DNA of 64,000 nucleotides from Trifolium pratense (taxonomy: Eukaryota > Streptophyta > Magnoliopsida > Fabales > Fabaceae). How positions within the stretch are numbered: the stretch's first letter is position 1; the number at the start of each line of letters is the position of its first letter. The stretch is taken from contig NC_060059.1 of NCBI RefSeq assembly GCF_020283565.1, positions 51,217,157-51,281,156 on the forward strand, given 5' to 3'. Under the pieces are notes generated by a model, which made no database searches, was not told the origin of the DNA, and saw nothing but the letters and a program-made list of their open reading frames with translations. A program made the translations under genes and the position numbers. Positions 11,438 through 20,859 of the stretch are shown here, in pieces.

Positions 11438-11614
11438 AAATAGTCACGTTTTATCGATCGTTAATTGGTTCAGTGATGATTGATGCTGAACTTGATAGGG
11501 AGAACCACAGTTCGATTTTCCGCAACTGCGATCGGGAGGGGACTGAAACCACTTGATGTCAGAACTGACCCGCAAACCAGATTAAACTGATGGTGAAAAA
11601 AAATAGTCACTTTT
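11438..11614 (+). mobile_element. tRNA-derived SINE, copy 1, with target duplication
   Basis: The element body is 11453-11600. It starts with an A-box-like TTAATTGGTTCAGTGATGA and carries a degenerate B-box (AGTTCGATTTT at about 11509). It shares most of its body with the copy at 52893 (GAACTTG(A/G)TAGGGAG, CCACTTGATG(T/C)CAGAACTGACC) and ends in an A-run. AAATAGTCAC flanks it on both sides (11438-11447 and 11601-11610). Pol III transcription would start from the internal boxes; both are mutated here. Confidence 0.88.
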
Positions 11615-12600
11615 TAAATACATTGAAATATTTATGTATTTAAAAACTGAACGTTTTTTTTTTTGAAGGAACTAAACTATTTCTTATATCAAGGACGAAA
11701 ATGAGTATACTCAAAGAAATAGATCCTAATGCTTTTAATAAGAATCGTACATCCTCTCATTTTTTTCAATTTTCAAACTTTTTTTTATTGTTACAGATGT
11801 CTTTTTATATTCATAAACTGTTGTGCTAATTTTTTTTTGTATTACATTGTTATCTTGTAAAGTTCATATAATTTTTTGAATTAACGTTGTTATTTTTTTT
11901 TTTATAGAAAATCAACGTTGTTACTTACTTTGTACCTGTATCATATTAGTTAGTATTTATATGCACTATTATATTTTTTAAAAATATCATTAAGTTTGTT
12001 ACGTTATAACTTATAATACAAGAGTTTTTTTTTTACAATATTAGTATTAGTACAAGATCTTTATACTTATAAATAAATATTACTTTTTTTGTACAATATT
12101 AGTATCAGTACAATGTTTTTTTTGTTAATAATTATCAAAAAATTCTTTTAAATATATTTATAGGTAATTTAAACTTATAAATATTATTTTTGGGTTAGAT
12201 CAATCATAAAAATTGAGAAAATATTGTTGATATATAGGTTAATTCGCACCAAGTAGCTATAAAATTGTCAGACTATACATGAAAATTATAAAGATAAAAA
12301 AGTAAATTAGTTTTAAAATCTCTTCCCTCCCCCTCTTGAACCAAACATATATCTAATTAAAATCCTTCACCTCCCCTCCCCTTCATTCTTTTGAACCAAA
12401 CATATGTGTAAGTACAAATTTCACCTCCCTTCCTCTTCATTACAATACCTCCCCTATGTTGAACCAAACAGACCCTTATTGACTCAATTTTTCTTTTCCA
12501 TAAAATCATCATTTTGTAATTTTCCTATTTCACCCCTACACTTAGTTAATTTGTTGCCGTTTGGTAGCAAAACGACAAGCCGATTCAACCACCACATACA
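11615..12600. other. AT-rich intergenic DNA upstream of the 12.66 kb gene
   Basis: Nothing gene-like was found. The 12.32-12.49 kb part repeats the pattern 'ttgaaccaaacatat' with CT-rich spacers (about 12337, 12391 and a variant at 12458), a low-order degenerate repeat that may lie in the promoter of the next gene. Confidence 0.45.
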
Positions 12601-12662
12601 CAAAATCAAATAACCAAACCAACGGTATCTCATGCGTGCGTTTCATTTCATCATCACTCACT

Positions 12663-13190
12663 ATGATGGGTCTAAACAAGTTCGGAGCAACAATCACAAT
12701 ACTAACGGCCGTTACTCTAACAGCTCTCGCCGTCGAGATCCTCTACGTTTTATTCAAACGCCGTCGCCGACTCCGTCCACGTGTTCGTGCAGAGCCTCTA
12801 GAACCTTCTCTTCCAATTTCATCATCATCTTCACCGATCGAAAGACAATATTGCGAAAGTGAGCTTGACGAAGAGCTTGAGAATCACATCGCGAAGTATC
12901 GGAGTTATTACGGTCCTTCGAGAGTGTTGTTCACGATCAAGGAAGAAGAAAGAGAAGGAGTTGAATCTGAGAATGGTTCGGAATGTAGTAGTGTTGTAAC
13001 GGTGAAGAAAGCTTTGGCCGTGAGGAACACGCGTATGAATGAGAATGTGGTTGTTGTTGTTGATGGCGATGATGAAGAAGTTGTTGCGACGGTTGAAGAG
13101 TTGATGAGTGAAACGACGCCGTATTCTACTCCTTGTGCTACTTCTCCTTATTATACACCACAGTCTTCGCCTACGCGCGGAAATGGATGA
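12663..13190 (+). CDS. Small single-pass membrane protein, plant-specific, unknown function
   Basis: This frame encodes 175 residues from the ATG at 12663. The codons upstream of it lack another ATG, and a second Met directly follows. Residues ~9-31 are a hydrophobic helix (ITILTAVTLTALAVEILYVLF), followed at once by a strongly basic run (KRRRRLRPRVR). This predicts an N-terminal anchor with the rest in the cytosol. The middle holds an acidic segment and GPSRVLFTIKEEE (residues ~84-96). The C-terminus is Ser/Thr/Pro-rich (TPYSTPCATSPYYTP). GC content rises clearly inside the frame, as in real plant exons. I recall similar uncharacterised plant proteins sharing the FTIKEE motif but can name no function. 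It appears intronless. Confidence 0.8.
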   Translation: MMGLNKFGATITILTAVTLTALAVEILYVLFKRRRRLRPRVRAEPLEPSLPISSSSSPIERQYCESELDEELENHIAKYRSYYGPSRVLFTIKEEEREGVESENGSECSSVVTVKKALAVRNTRMNENVVVVVDGDDEEVVATVEELMSETTPYSTPCATSPYYTPQSSPTRGNG

Positions 13191-14035
13191 TGAAATGAAA
13201 ATTGATTAGTCATGTATTGTTGATTGAAATTAGGTAAATAATTAAGAACATTAATTTTGTTTTTTCTGTTACTAATTTAAATTTAAATCGAGTAGTTTTA
13301 AGTTGTTTTGTTAGATTTAAATTTTTTTTTTGTCATGTACTCAAGTGGATGGACCCACACTTTACGAGAAAGTTGAAAATTTCAGTTCGAACTCGAAAAA
13401 TCATGTCACTGATAGAGTTACACTACGCATGAGAAAGTGATTAGACTCACTAAGTCTGAGAAAGTGAGAAATCTAGGTTCGAACTCAGATATTTCAAATA
13501 ATGTTATTGATAGTTATCAACTGAGTGAGTTATTAAGAAGTTTTAATGATACTCATTGTTCTTCATTGTTGTCACACTCACTCGCTCTGCTCTGTATTTG
13601 CTTGCAAATTCAAAAATGAGATTAATATTATGGTTGTTTTGTTATTGTAATTTACTATATTAAATGCGGTTTACCTGCTGATATTTAAATTAATAAGTGC
13701 TTGTTATTATGTTCCTATCTACGTTTTGATTTAAAGGTGACAACAATGAACGGTCACGTTCTTCTTGTTTGCTTTTTGTATACATCTGTCTATTCAATGC
13801 ACTTTATTAATTATGAAAAGAAGACTCGTTGTATGCTTTTCCTTTTCTATGTTCTGATTTTTGTTCAGCTGTTTCATTGTTTCTTTATAATTTTTTTGAG
13901 TTAAAGGACTTGTCATTATAGTTTTGTAAGTGAGGGTGGGTCTTGGTCTTGGGGGCCGACAAGATGGTATTGCGGAGAAAATACTAAGATGCTTTCTCAT
14001 CCGACTCTCGTCTTTCTTTTCTACTATTGAATTTC
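13191..14035. other. 3' flank of the membrane-protein gene; no gene seen
   Basis: An AT-rich 3' UTR-like start is followed by a weak degenerate repeat. 'gagaaagttgaaaatttcag' at about 13367 and 'gagaaagtgagaaatctagg' at about 13457 are each followed by a GTTCGAACTC motif, possibly remnants of a tRNA-like SINE. The remainder is unassigned. Confidence 0.35.
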
Positions 14036-14047
14036 TGTTTTTGTCTT

Positions 14048-14590
14048 TGGGGTACTTCGGTTTGTATGAACCGAATTATTTTGTCATGCTCAAAAATTTC
14101 GGTTAATAAGAACCGAAATTTTGTGTTCCAATTTTTTTTCCAAATTTCCTGCATAAACTCAGCATCAGACCCTCAACTTTCACAATTTATTTGAAATACT
14201 AAACGATGTTCGATTTGAGTAAACGGCCACTCGTTGGAAAGCTTAGGGTGTCAAGATTACAAATATAATTTTTGTTTTGAGGGTTAACTATCCAATTGGT
14301 TCAGTTTGACCAAATAATGGGTACTGGTACAGAAACATAGCAGAAACTTTTTTCAAACTTGTAGGTAGATTTTCTCATACTATACTTAATGAAATTTAAC
14401 AATTCTGGTGTTAATCCTGTAGTAAATTTTGTCTTCTTTACACTAGGTTAAAAATCATTAGCATACGACTTATATTTAGAGAGATATGCTAAATTTACCA
14501 CATGTAGCTCAACATAAATTTTCACATAAATCTTTCTAATTTTCTTAACATTTATGTTATTTCGATTTATATAAACCGAATTTTTTAGGG
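14048..14590. repeat. Cluster of short hairpins with shared TTCGGTT arms
   Basis: Three inverted repeats share an arm: TTCGGTTTGTATGAACCGAA at about 14058-14077, AATTTCGGTTAATAAGAACCGAAATT at about 14095-14120 (described here, arms 10 bp), and a looser third copy with 'cgatttatataaaccga' at about 14563-14579. The intervening sequence is unrelated AT-rich DNA. This may be the remains of a repeat element. Confidence 0.6.
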
Positions 14591-14639
14591 TATAAAAAAA
14601 AGGCGGGTTCGGGAAAGAAACATCAAATACTAATCCATT

Positions 14640-15125
14640 TTTTAAGGTGGGTCTCTGTCCTCATCATTCTTCTTTGAGAGTTGTTACACACACCTATATG
14701 ATATTCAATGACATTCTCATAAAGGAGATTATGAAAATGTGTACGATAAACAAAATGTTTATGGGACAATGTTTGGTATTTTGGATACTGCTTTGAGCAA
14801 TTGGACTTCGGTGTGTTCACGTATTCGAGATATTGGTGGTCGTTGATGCGTTGTTGAAAATATGTACAATATGTGTGGACCACCAATATGTTTGGTCCAC
14901 ACATATTGTACATATTTGACCATGACACAGTGTGGTATAATGGAATTTCAAACATGTGTTCATGTTCAAATATGTACAATATGTGCAATATGTGTGTTCA
15001 TGCATTCAACATATTGGTGGTCGTAGATTTAGGTGTTGTTTAAAATGTGTATGATAAAAAAATTGCTTATGGATAGTGCTCCTAGCAATTGGATTTCTCC
15101 GCATTCACGCATTGATGATCGTCTA
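14640..15125. repeat. Degenerate ~290-bp direct repeat with a perfect 25-bp hairpin
   Basis: Blocks near 14737 (aaaatgtgtacgataaacaaa) and 15034 (aaaatgtgtatgataaaaaa), and near 14831 and 15009 ('atattggtggtcgt'), recur in the same order, so this is a diverged duplication. At 14858-14917 two perfectly complementary 25-bp arms (aaatatgtacaat...) enclose a 10-base loop. Half of the arm recurs at about 14967. Frames crossing it look like by-products of the repeats. Confidence 0.7.
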
Positions 15126-15945
15126 TTTAGATTAGACTATTCATATTTAATCTCGTTATTTTTTTTGAACTGTCTTATCTTAATCGAACAAACAAGTACA
15201 TGAATGCATCTTTTTCGCTAATTGTAAGGATTTCAACTTCACAAATCAAATGTTTAGATTTTTCTACATTGCCTCTTGGTTTTTCTACACAACCTCTTAA
15301 CAACCAATGAGATGCATATAAAGTAAAGTTTGTTAAAAGTTAGTTGTAGATAGCACATACAAATCTACTTATGTTGTTTGTTTTAATTGGTTGTTAGACA
15401 AATACTCAAATTATTCGGGGTGGGGGGGAGTGTAGGTCTGACCCAATGTTTATGATAGGTATTCAAACACATAAAAGATGAGATGGGTATACTTATCCAT
15501 TTTAAGAAAATGTAGGGGTGTGGTTGAAAGGTGTAGGTGTGTAGGAGTAATGTTTACTTTCTTAGTTTTGGCAAATTTTTGGTACTCAAGTTTTACATAC
15601 AAAGCATTAATAGTTAGTTGTCCAATCAAATTAAGCATTCATTTTGAGGACGGGTTTAGTTAGCTTGGTACATAGGGAGGGACTTCTTTTCCAATTAGTA
15701 AAGCCTTATCCACCCACGGCACTCCCTTGATTGGTATTTTTTCTTGATGAAGTAAGATAGTTAGGAAAGATACCGGGAAAACATGTAATATAAATATTAA
15801 TCGATTAGTGAGTAAGTTACTACGTAATTAGAAGTTAGTTACAACTCTATTAAGAGAAGGTTAGTAGATTTGGTTGTTGATTCTCTACTAGTTCCATACA
15901 TAGAACATCTGTTATATTTATTTTGCCTCCCCATGTGTATATCTT
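15126..15945. other. Intergenic DNA, nothing assigned
   Basis: I see no gene, hairpin or recognisable element here apart from a short G-run at about 15417-15428. Confidence 0.5.
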
Positions 15946-15947
15946 GT

Positions 15948-16440
15948 GTAGGGGTGGCAAAATAGGTCAAATTCGTCGGGCAGACACATTTAACCCGTCA
16001 TTTTTGGCAGGTCGAATCTAGGTTTTTGGCTTTTGTGTCTTAAGTTGGTCTGTCCCGCCTAATCCGCTAAGAAAATGGTCTGGAGCGTGGTAGGTTGAGT
16101 TGGCCCGTTGGCATTTTTATTTTTATTTTTTTATAGGACTTGAAATGAAAAATAAAGGACAGGGTTGAACTCTACGGATGAATTTAATCCATTGTTATGC
16201 TTATGGTAGAGCTTATACAGGTCCGGCCTAGACACATGTGCAACATGTGCTGTGGCATCGGGCCTCAATTTTTGTTGTAGTAGAGTAGTAGTATTAATAA
16301 ATTAGGGGTGCAAAATTTAATATATTACAGCAAACTGCAAAAGTCCGATTGTCAGGTCCATAATCTCTTTTACTGAGTAGTAATATTAATAAATTAGGGG
16401 TGCAAAATTTAATACATTACTTAATTGACGAATTATGTAG
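15948..16440. repeat. Repeat-derived region (hAT-like end, 90-bp duplication)
   Basis: TGTAGGGGTGGCAAAAT at about 15949 resembles the TAGGGGTGGCAA terminus frequent in plant hAT-type elements and is followed by the GGC/CCG-rich text those elements carry. A 42-bp motif (tattaataaattaggggtgc...) occurs at about 16290 and 16380. The partner terminus was not found. Confidence 0.35.
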
Positions 16441-16620
16441 GTTTAGTGTGCATAACCTGCAACTGTTGTAGCAGATCGCGAGCCAGCCGTATGGACACAC
16501 CTACTGGATGCTCGATTTCCTCCCATATTTTTTCATGTAATCGATTTTTTTAGGCACAAGTGATCAAGAAATCTCGTCCGCTAACAATGGCGAGTGACAA
16601 ATTGTACTTGTAAGTTGTAA

Positions 16621-17644
16621 CATCAATAAGACTTAAATATGAAAATGGTACCTGCAATTACAGCTTGTTTTGATTTTAGCCCCTGCAAAAAAAAAGTTTG
16701 ATTTTAGTCCCTGCAAAATACCAAAACTTTTAAAAAGGTCATTGAGGTGAATTTTTGGCTGACATATCAAGTAATTGATGATTTGACAGATGCTGACTAG
16801 GATTTTTGACGACGTGGAATTAACATGTCATTTTCATTTAAAAATAAAAAATTTTGAAAAATAGAAATAGAAACTTAATATACTTACCAAATAAAAAATT
16901 AATATATTAGATTTAAAAAAAATTATCAAATAGAAGAAAGAAATCACAAATGTACAAAAAAAAATCACGTAAAGAGGAAAAAATGCAGAGAAGAATGGGG
17001 CAAAAATTAGGGTTCCTGAATCAAAGCTGCGATTGAAGGACAAATCACACAAAGAGGAAAGAAGATGTCGAGTAGCAAAGGTGGTAGCAGAGGTGGTTCG
17101 TCTTCTTCAAGAAGCAAACTCAACAGTCGAATCCTACACAAAATCCTACGCGAAGAGCAGATCCAATCGCAGTCATTGATTCTACACGAAATTACTAAAA
17201 CGAAATTGAGGAAGATAAACAAAAACAAACAGTAGAATAACTCACGAAGAAGAACTCTGCGATTTGAAGATGAACAGAAACTACGTTTTTTTCTTTACGT
17301 GATTTTTTTCTTCTATTTGATATTTTTTTAAAAATTTAATTTAGTTTTAAATCTAATATATTAATTTTTTTTGGTAAGTGTATTATTAAGTTTCTATTTC
17401 TATTTTTCAATTTTTTTTAAATGAAAATGACATGTTAATTCCACGTCGTCAAAAATTCTAGTCAGCATCTTCCAAATCATCAATTACTTGACATGACAGC
17501 CAAAAATTCACCCCAAGGACCTTTTTAAAAGTTTTGGTATTTTGCAGAGACTAAAATCAAACTTTTTTTTTGCAGGGGCTAAAATCAAAACAACCGTAAT
17601 TGCAGGGACTGTTTTCATATTTAAACAATTAAACCCATCAATAA
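16621..17644. mobile_element. Non-autonomous Mutator-like element (MULE) with 9-bp TSD
   Basis: CATCAATAA occurs at 16621-16629 and 17636-17644, directly outside an element of ~1.0 kb. Its two ends (about 16632-16965 and 17283-17635) are inverted copies of each other over more than 300 bp, for example AATTACAG/CGGTAATT near the ends and the ACGACGTGGAATTAACATGT block in both arms. Long terminal inverted repeats and a 9-bp duplication identify the Mutator superfamily. The left tip has lost about 11 bp relative to the right. No transposase is present. It lies just upstream of, perhaps inside, the B3 pseudogene. Confidence 0.9.
17065..17235 (+). CDS. 56-residue ORF inside the MULE (captured-fragment candidate)
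   Basis: The unique core between the inverted repeats holds an ATG at 17065 and TAG at 17233. The peptide is basic and Ser/Gly-rich at the start (MSSSKGGSRGGSSSSRSK) and ends KLRKINKNKQ. The core is GC-richer than the repeats. This is the Pack-MULE arrangement, in which host exon pieces are carried between MULE ends. I do not recognise the parent gene, and expression is unproven. Confidence 0.4.
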   Translation: MSSSKGGSRGGSSSSRSKLNSRILHKILREEQIQSQSLILHEITKTKLRKINKNKQ

Positions 17645-17809
17645 TTGTGTTCGAGGAATGTTGCAAATGATTTTGTTTACCCAAAGGAAAAAGCTAAATA
17701 TAGCGAATTTTATTCTTGTGGAATCAACAAATCTTCATATGATTGTATGCATTGCAATAAGTCAATTAACATTGATAAAAATTTAATAATTTTATTGTTT
17801 TTATTTTAG

Positions 17810-18420
17810 GGCGTCGTCATGTTGCCAAAAATGTTTTCATCGGATTTTGGTGAAACCGTGAATCGTTATGCTACACTAATTGATCCAAAAGGAAATCAAT
17901 TTGACATTTTAGTTGAAAAAATTAATGGTAATGTATATTTAACACATGGATGACATGTGTTGCGTGATTTTTATAACATCCAGTATGGTGCTTGGGTGAT
18001 TTTGTTATACACCGGGATGAGTCAGTTTGGACTGATTTTGAAGGATAAATTTGATTGTCTTATTCATCCACCTAAGTTCACTCCTCCTATGAAATTTAAT
18101 TTGGATAAATTTAATGTTACATCATATTTTCCTGATCGTCTGACAGAATCAACTGACCACCTATCGTTTTCGCACAATGGCTCCAATTTGGCGTTAAAAT
18201 TTAAAAAGAAATTGGCTGATTGTGATGTGAAAATCGGATTTTTGGTGAGTTTTTTGTTTTTTTATATATTTACTAACTATTTTATTTTTATTTGTAGATG
18301 GTGGAATGTAACGGTTTTAGTCAATTAACATTACATAAAAATATTAATTCTTTGATGTTAGTTGATGATAACAACAACACATGGAACTACATTCTTATTT
18401 GCAATTATTATTATATATAT
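17810..18420 (+). pseudogene. B3-domain (REM-like) transcription-factor pseudogene
   Basis: B3 domains bind DNA in plant transcription factors. The exon at 17810-18244, after a good acceptor (TTATTTTAG), reads LPKMFSSDFGETVNRYATL, then DPKGNQFDILVEKINGNVYLT. The TGA at 17951 interrupts it exactly where relatives have the Trp of RGWH. It resumes with LRDFYNIQYGAWVILLYTG. The donor at 18245 (GTGAG) and acceptor at 18297 (TTTGTAG) link a second exon ending VDDNNNTWNYILIC. The N-terminal part of the domain is missing unless it lies before the MULE, where a weak ATG at 16588 (MASDKLYL) is followed by GTAAGT. It looks like a dead gene or captured fragment. Confidence 0.8.
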
Positions 18421-18455
18421 ATTTTTTTTAATATCATATATGTTGGTGTACAAAA

Positions 18456-18485
18456 CCCGTGCGATAGCACGAGTCGGTGACTAGT
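18456..18485 (+). mobile_element. Helitron-like 3' terminus
   Basis: CCCGTGC at 18456-18462 and GCACGAG at 18467-18473 form a short hairpin (one mismatch, 4-base loop). After seven bases comes CTAG followed by T (18481-18485). A hairpin shortly before CTRR-T is the Helitron 3' end. The 5' TC end was not found, so the element's extent is unknown. Helitrons often carry gene fragments, which would fit the B3 piece. Confidence 0.55.
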
Positions 18486-18563
18486 GTTTTATAACCATTA
18501 GATACTACTTGGTGTTGATCCACTTTGATTTTTATTTATTTTTAAATTGCAAAAAACAGTTAC

Positions 18564-18721
18564 AATCCACATGCCCAATCCAATTCTTGGACTAGTTTCA
18601 TAGATATATTTTTTTTTGAGAGAGACTAGTTTCATAGATTTGAACCTTCAAATATTGAACTATTGGTAACTAATGAAAGACATTAAGTTTGTTTGGTTAA
18701 AAAAAAAAAAATCCACATGCC
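18564..18721 (+). mobile_element. Short LINE 3' end with 12-bp target duplication
   Basis: AATCCACATGCC occurs at 18564-18575 and 18710-18721. The ~134 bp between ends in a run of A, and its last part (aagtttgtttggtt before the A-run) resembles the tail of the LINE fragment at 9388-9406. Inside, 'gactagtttcatagat' is duplicated (about 18590 and 18627). Confidence 0.8.
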
Positions 18722-19155
18722 AAACCACACCATATCTCTCTTTTTTTTTCCATTCAAACCAAATGAACTTAATATAACATTTCTCAATTTTACATACGCA
18801 AACATGTTTTCCGGAAAAAAATTTATTTTAGTTTTCTATCAATATTTTTAAAATATATAAGAATTTGATCTATACAATAAAGTTAATTAGGATGCACAGC
18901 ATAATCCTTCTCTCGAAAGTTCTCTGCAACTAGAATTGAATTTATATTCACTTAATCACATCTAAATCTACAATTTGAGTTAGCACAAGAAATTTGACTT
19001 CCTAATACATTTGGATTTTTGAAAAAAAGTTCAAATGCTCCCTTATATTCATTCATGTTTAATTATCAAAGACAATTACAAACACAACCATTTGTCAAAA
19101 CCTAAGAATTAACAAAGAGCTCAAAATAATAGAGAAAATAACAAATATAAATCAC
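18722..19155. other. 3' flank of NHL gene 1
   Basis: AT-rich, no frame of interest. It presumably includes the 3' UTR of the minus-strand NHL gene. The string 'attgaatttatattc' near 18936 recurs in the 3' flank of the paralogue near 56169. Confidence 0.45.
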
Positions 19156-19845
19156 CTAACGGAATAACCACCATTTGTCATCCCAATCACAATTAGTGGC
19201 TAGAAATTCATTGCCGGATTTCAAAGGAACCTGCAAATCACAACGAACCATAGGATTCCCTTCCCATGTCTTGAACAAACCAAGTGTAAACCTTGCTTTA
19301 AGCAAAATCTTAACAACAATTGCATAAACTCCGTTTTTCGTCTCTTTATCCAGTTCCAAAATCTGATCAGAACTTAAAGGAATCACTTTCTGACCTCTAA
19401 AAACTGCATTCAAGAAACTTGTATTCTTATGACTCTGAAAGAATTTTCCAAAAGTTTGAGAACCAAACTTAACATCCTTATAAAATGCAAGCATTTCGAT
19501 GTTATTGTAGTAGATACCAACTCTTCGATTAGGATTTCTTATCGCGATTTTGATGGAAAGATCATAGTGAAGTGTGTTGTTGTTTCTGAAATTGAATTGA
19601 GTAAGGGATGTATCAGTTGCAGTGAATTTTATGTAGTTTGGACGAACGATAAGCCAGAAGAGAACCGCGAATATTACTACTGCAATGATGATGTTGCAGA
19701 TTATGCTTAAGACGTAGTTGAAAAAGTAGCCAATACAGCTACAGAGACATTTGCAGCAACAGTTGAAACAGCCGCAGAGACATCTGCTGCAGCAGCAACT
19801 GTCGCCATTGTTACTGCTATGTCGGGGGTAGGATTTCGTCGCCAT
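19156..19845 (-). CDS. NDR1/HIN1-like (NHL) LEA_2 membrane protein, copy 1
   Basis: 229 residues, one exon, ATG at 19845. The N-terminus is short and very Cys-rich (residues ~17-38: SCCCSRCLCGCFNCCCKC), a likely acylation or metal-binding patch. A membrane helix follows at ~46-67 (IICNIIIAVVIFAVLFWLIV). The rest is the LEA14-type (LEA_2) beta-sandwich, with the family motif NPNRRVGIYY at ~104-113, FYKDVKFGSQ, and a Cys near the end (CDLQVPLK, NCDWDDKWW). NHL proteins sit at the plant plasma membrane. Some (NDR1, NHL3) act in defence signalling, but the role of this member is not shown by sequence. Length and order are normal for the family. A close paralogue is encoded at 56583-57323 on the same strand. 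Confidence 0.93.
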   Translation of the reverse strand: MATKSYPRHSSNNGDSCCCSRCLCGCFNCCCKCLCSCIGYFFNYVLSIICNIIIAVVIFAVLFWLIVRPNYIKFTATDTSLTQFNFRNNNTLHYDLSIKIAIRNPNRRVGIYYNNIEMLAFYKDVKFGSQTFGKFFQSHKNTSFLNAVFRGQKVIPLSSDQILELDKETKNGVYAIVVKILLKARFTLGLFKTWEGNPMVRCDLQVPLKSGNEFLATNCDWDDKWWLFR

Positions 19846-19950
19846 GAGATTCTTTGGAGAAGAGAAGAATCATTCAAATTTTCAAGAAGTTGGCAATGTT
19901 ATTTATGTGATGTGAAACGAAGATTGAACTTAAATATTGGAAATGCAAGA

Positions 19951-19972
19951 GAGGGTATAAATGGAATTTTGT
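19951..19972 (-). promoter_or_regulatory. Upstream block conserved with NHL gene 2 (TATA-like)
   Basis: On the minus strand, AAATTCCATTTATACCCTCT lies about 110 bp upstream of the ATG. The paralogue has AAATTCCCTTTATACCCTCA at 57427-57446, about the same distance upstream of its ATG. TTTATA could serve as the TATA element. Conservation between otherwise diverged flanks suggests function, but this is inference. Confidence 0.5.
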
Positions 19973-20859
19973 TTCTTTGTGTAACTTGCAACAAGTTAGT
20001 GGGATTGTGTGTGCAGGAGGGAGTAACTGGTGTAACTGTCTCTGCTGAGAAAATGGATTCACGGGACAAATATTAATACTCTTGTGCATGTTATTTAAAA
20101 TAATGAGTTAAAATATGGACCGTTAGTAGAATAGTGTAAACATTTTGTATGCGGCAAACATAACATGATCTCTACTTAGTAGAATAGCAGTTATGAAAGA
20201 TTACAGTGTTGTTGCATTGTCATTGAAGATGATTGTTTGCAAGTGTATAATATGAGTCTGCCTCTTCTAACTTCTAAGTGTATAATATGATTTGTTATAA
20301 AAAGGTTTATAATATGATAAAAAACAATTTGTTTATATAGTTCAACAAATTTTTTCTTTTGTCTGTAAATGGGATAATAAACACTACGTAAAGTTCAAAA
20401 GTATAAATAGAAGATCTTGAATTCAAATTCTAAATATCACGAATATCCGGTGTTAGAATCAAAAAGTGAAAATGCAAAGTCAGTTACTTGCATCAGGAGC
20501 AACAACTTAGTTAGTATTTATTTCTTCTAGTTAGTTACGATTTGGATCATTGGCACGGGGCAGTCAGTTTCATTTTGGACAGACAATTGACTAAGGTACA
20601 TCACTTGTGTGGACTCAATGAACCTTCCAACGGCTCCTAATTTTCTCACAACCAAAGTATCCTCTTTTATTCACTAGGTAGTATTGCCAAGAGAAGCTTT
20701 GACCGATAGCTTGGTTTGGATCACCTCACATGATGGAATTTTAAATGCACAGGCAGCATATAATTATCTATACACACATGTAATTACAATTTAGTGGACT
20801 ACTTGGATTTGGCTTAAATTTGTTCCTCCTTCATCTTCTTTTGTGGTTGGAGATGCTTA
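19973..20859. other. Intergenic upstream of NHL gene 1; nothing assigned
   Basis: AT-rich sequence without a supported frame. 'aagtgtataatatga' appears twice (about 20237 and 20276) as a weak local repeat. Confidence 0.45.

Noticed and set aside
14623..14988. 121-residue minus-strand frame
   Set aside because: It runs through the diverged duplication and hairpin, is rich in His/Tyr/Cys by composition, and has no motif or context.
19429..20076. Plus-strand frames over NHL gene 1 and its leader
   Set aside because: They are antisense to a well-supported LEA_2 protein.
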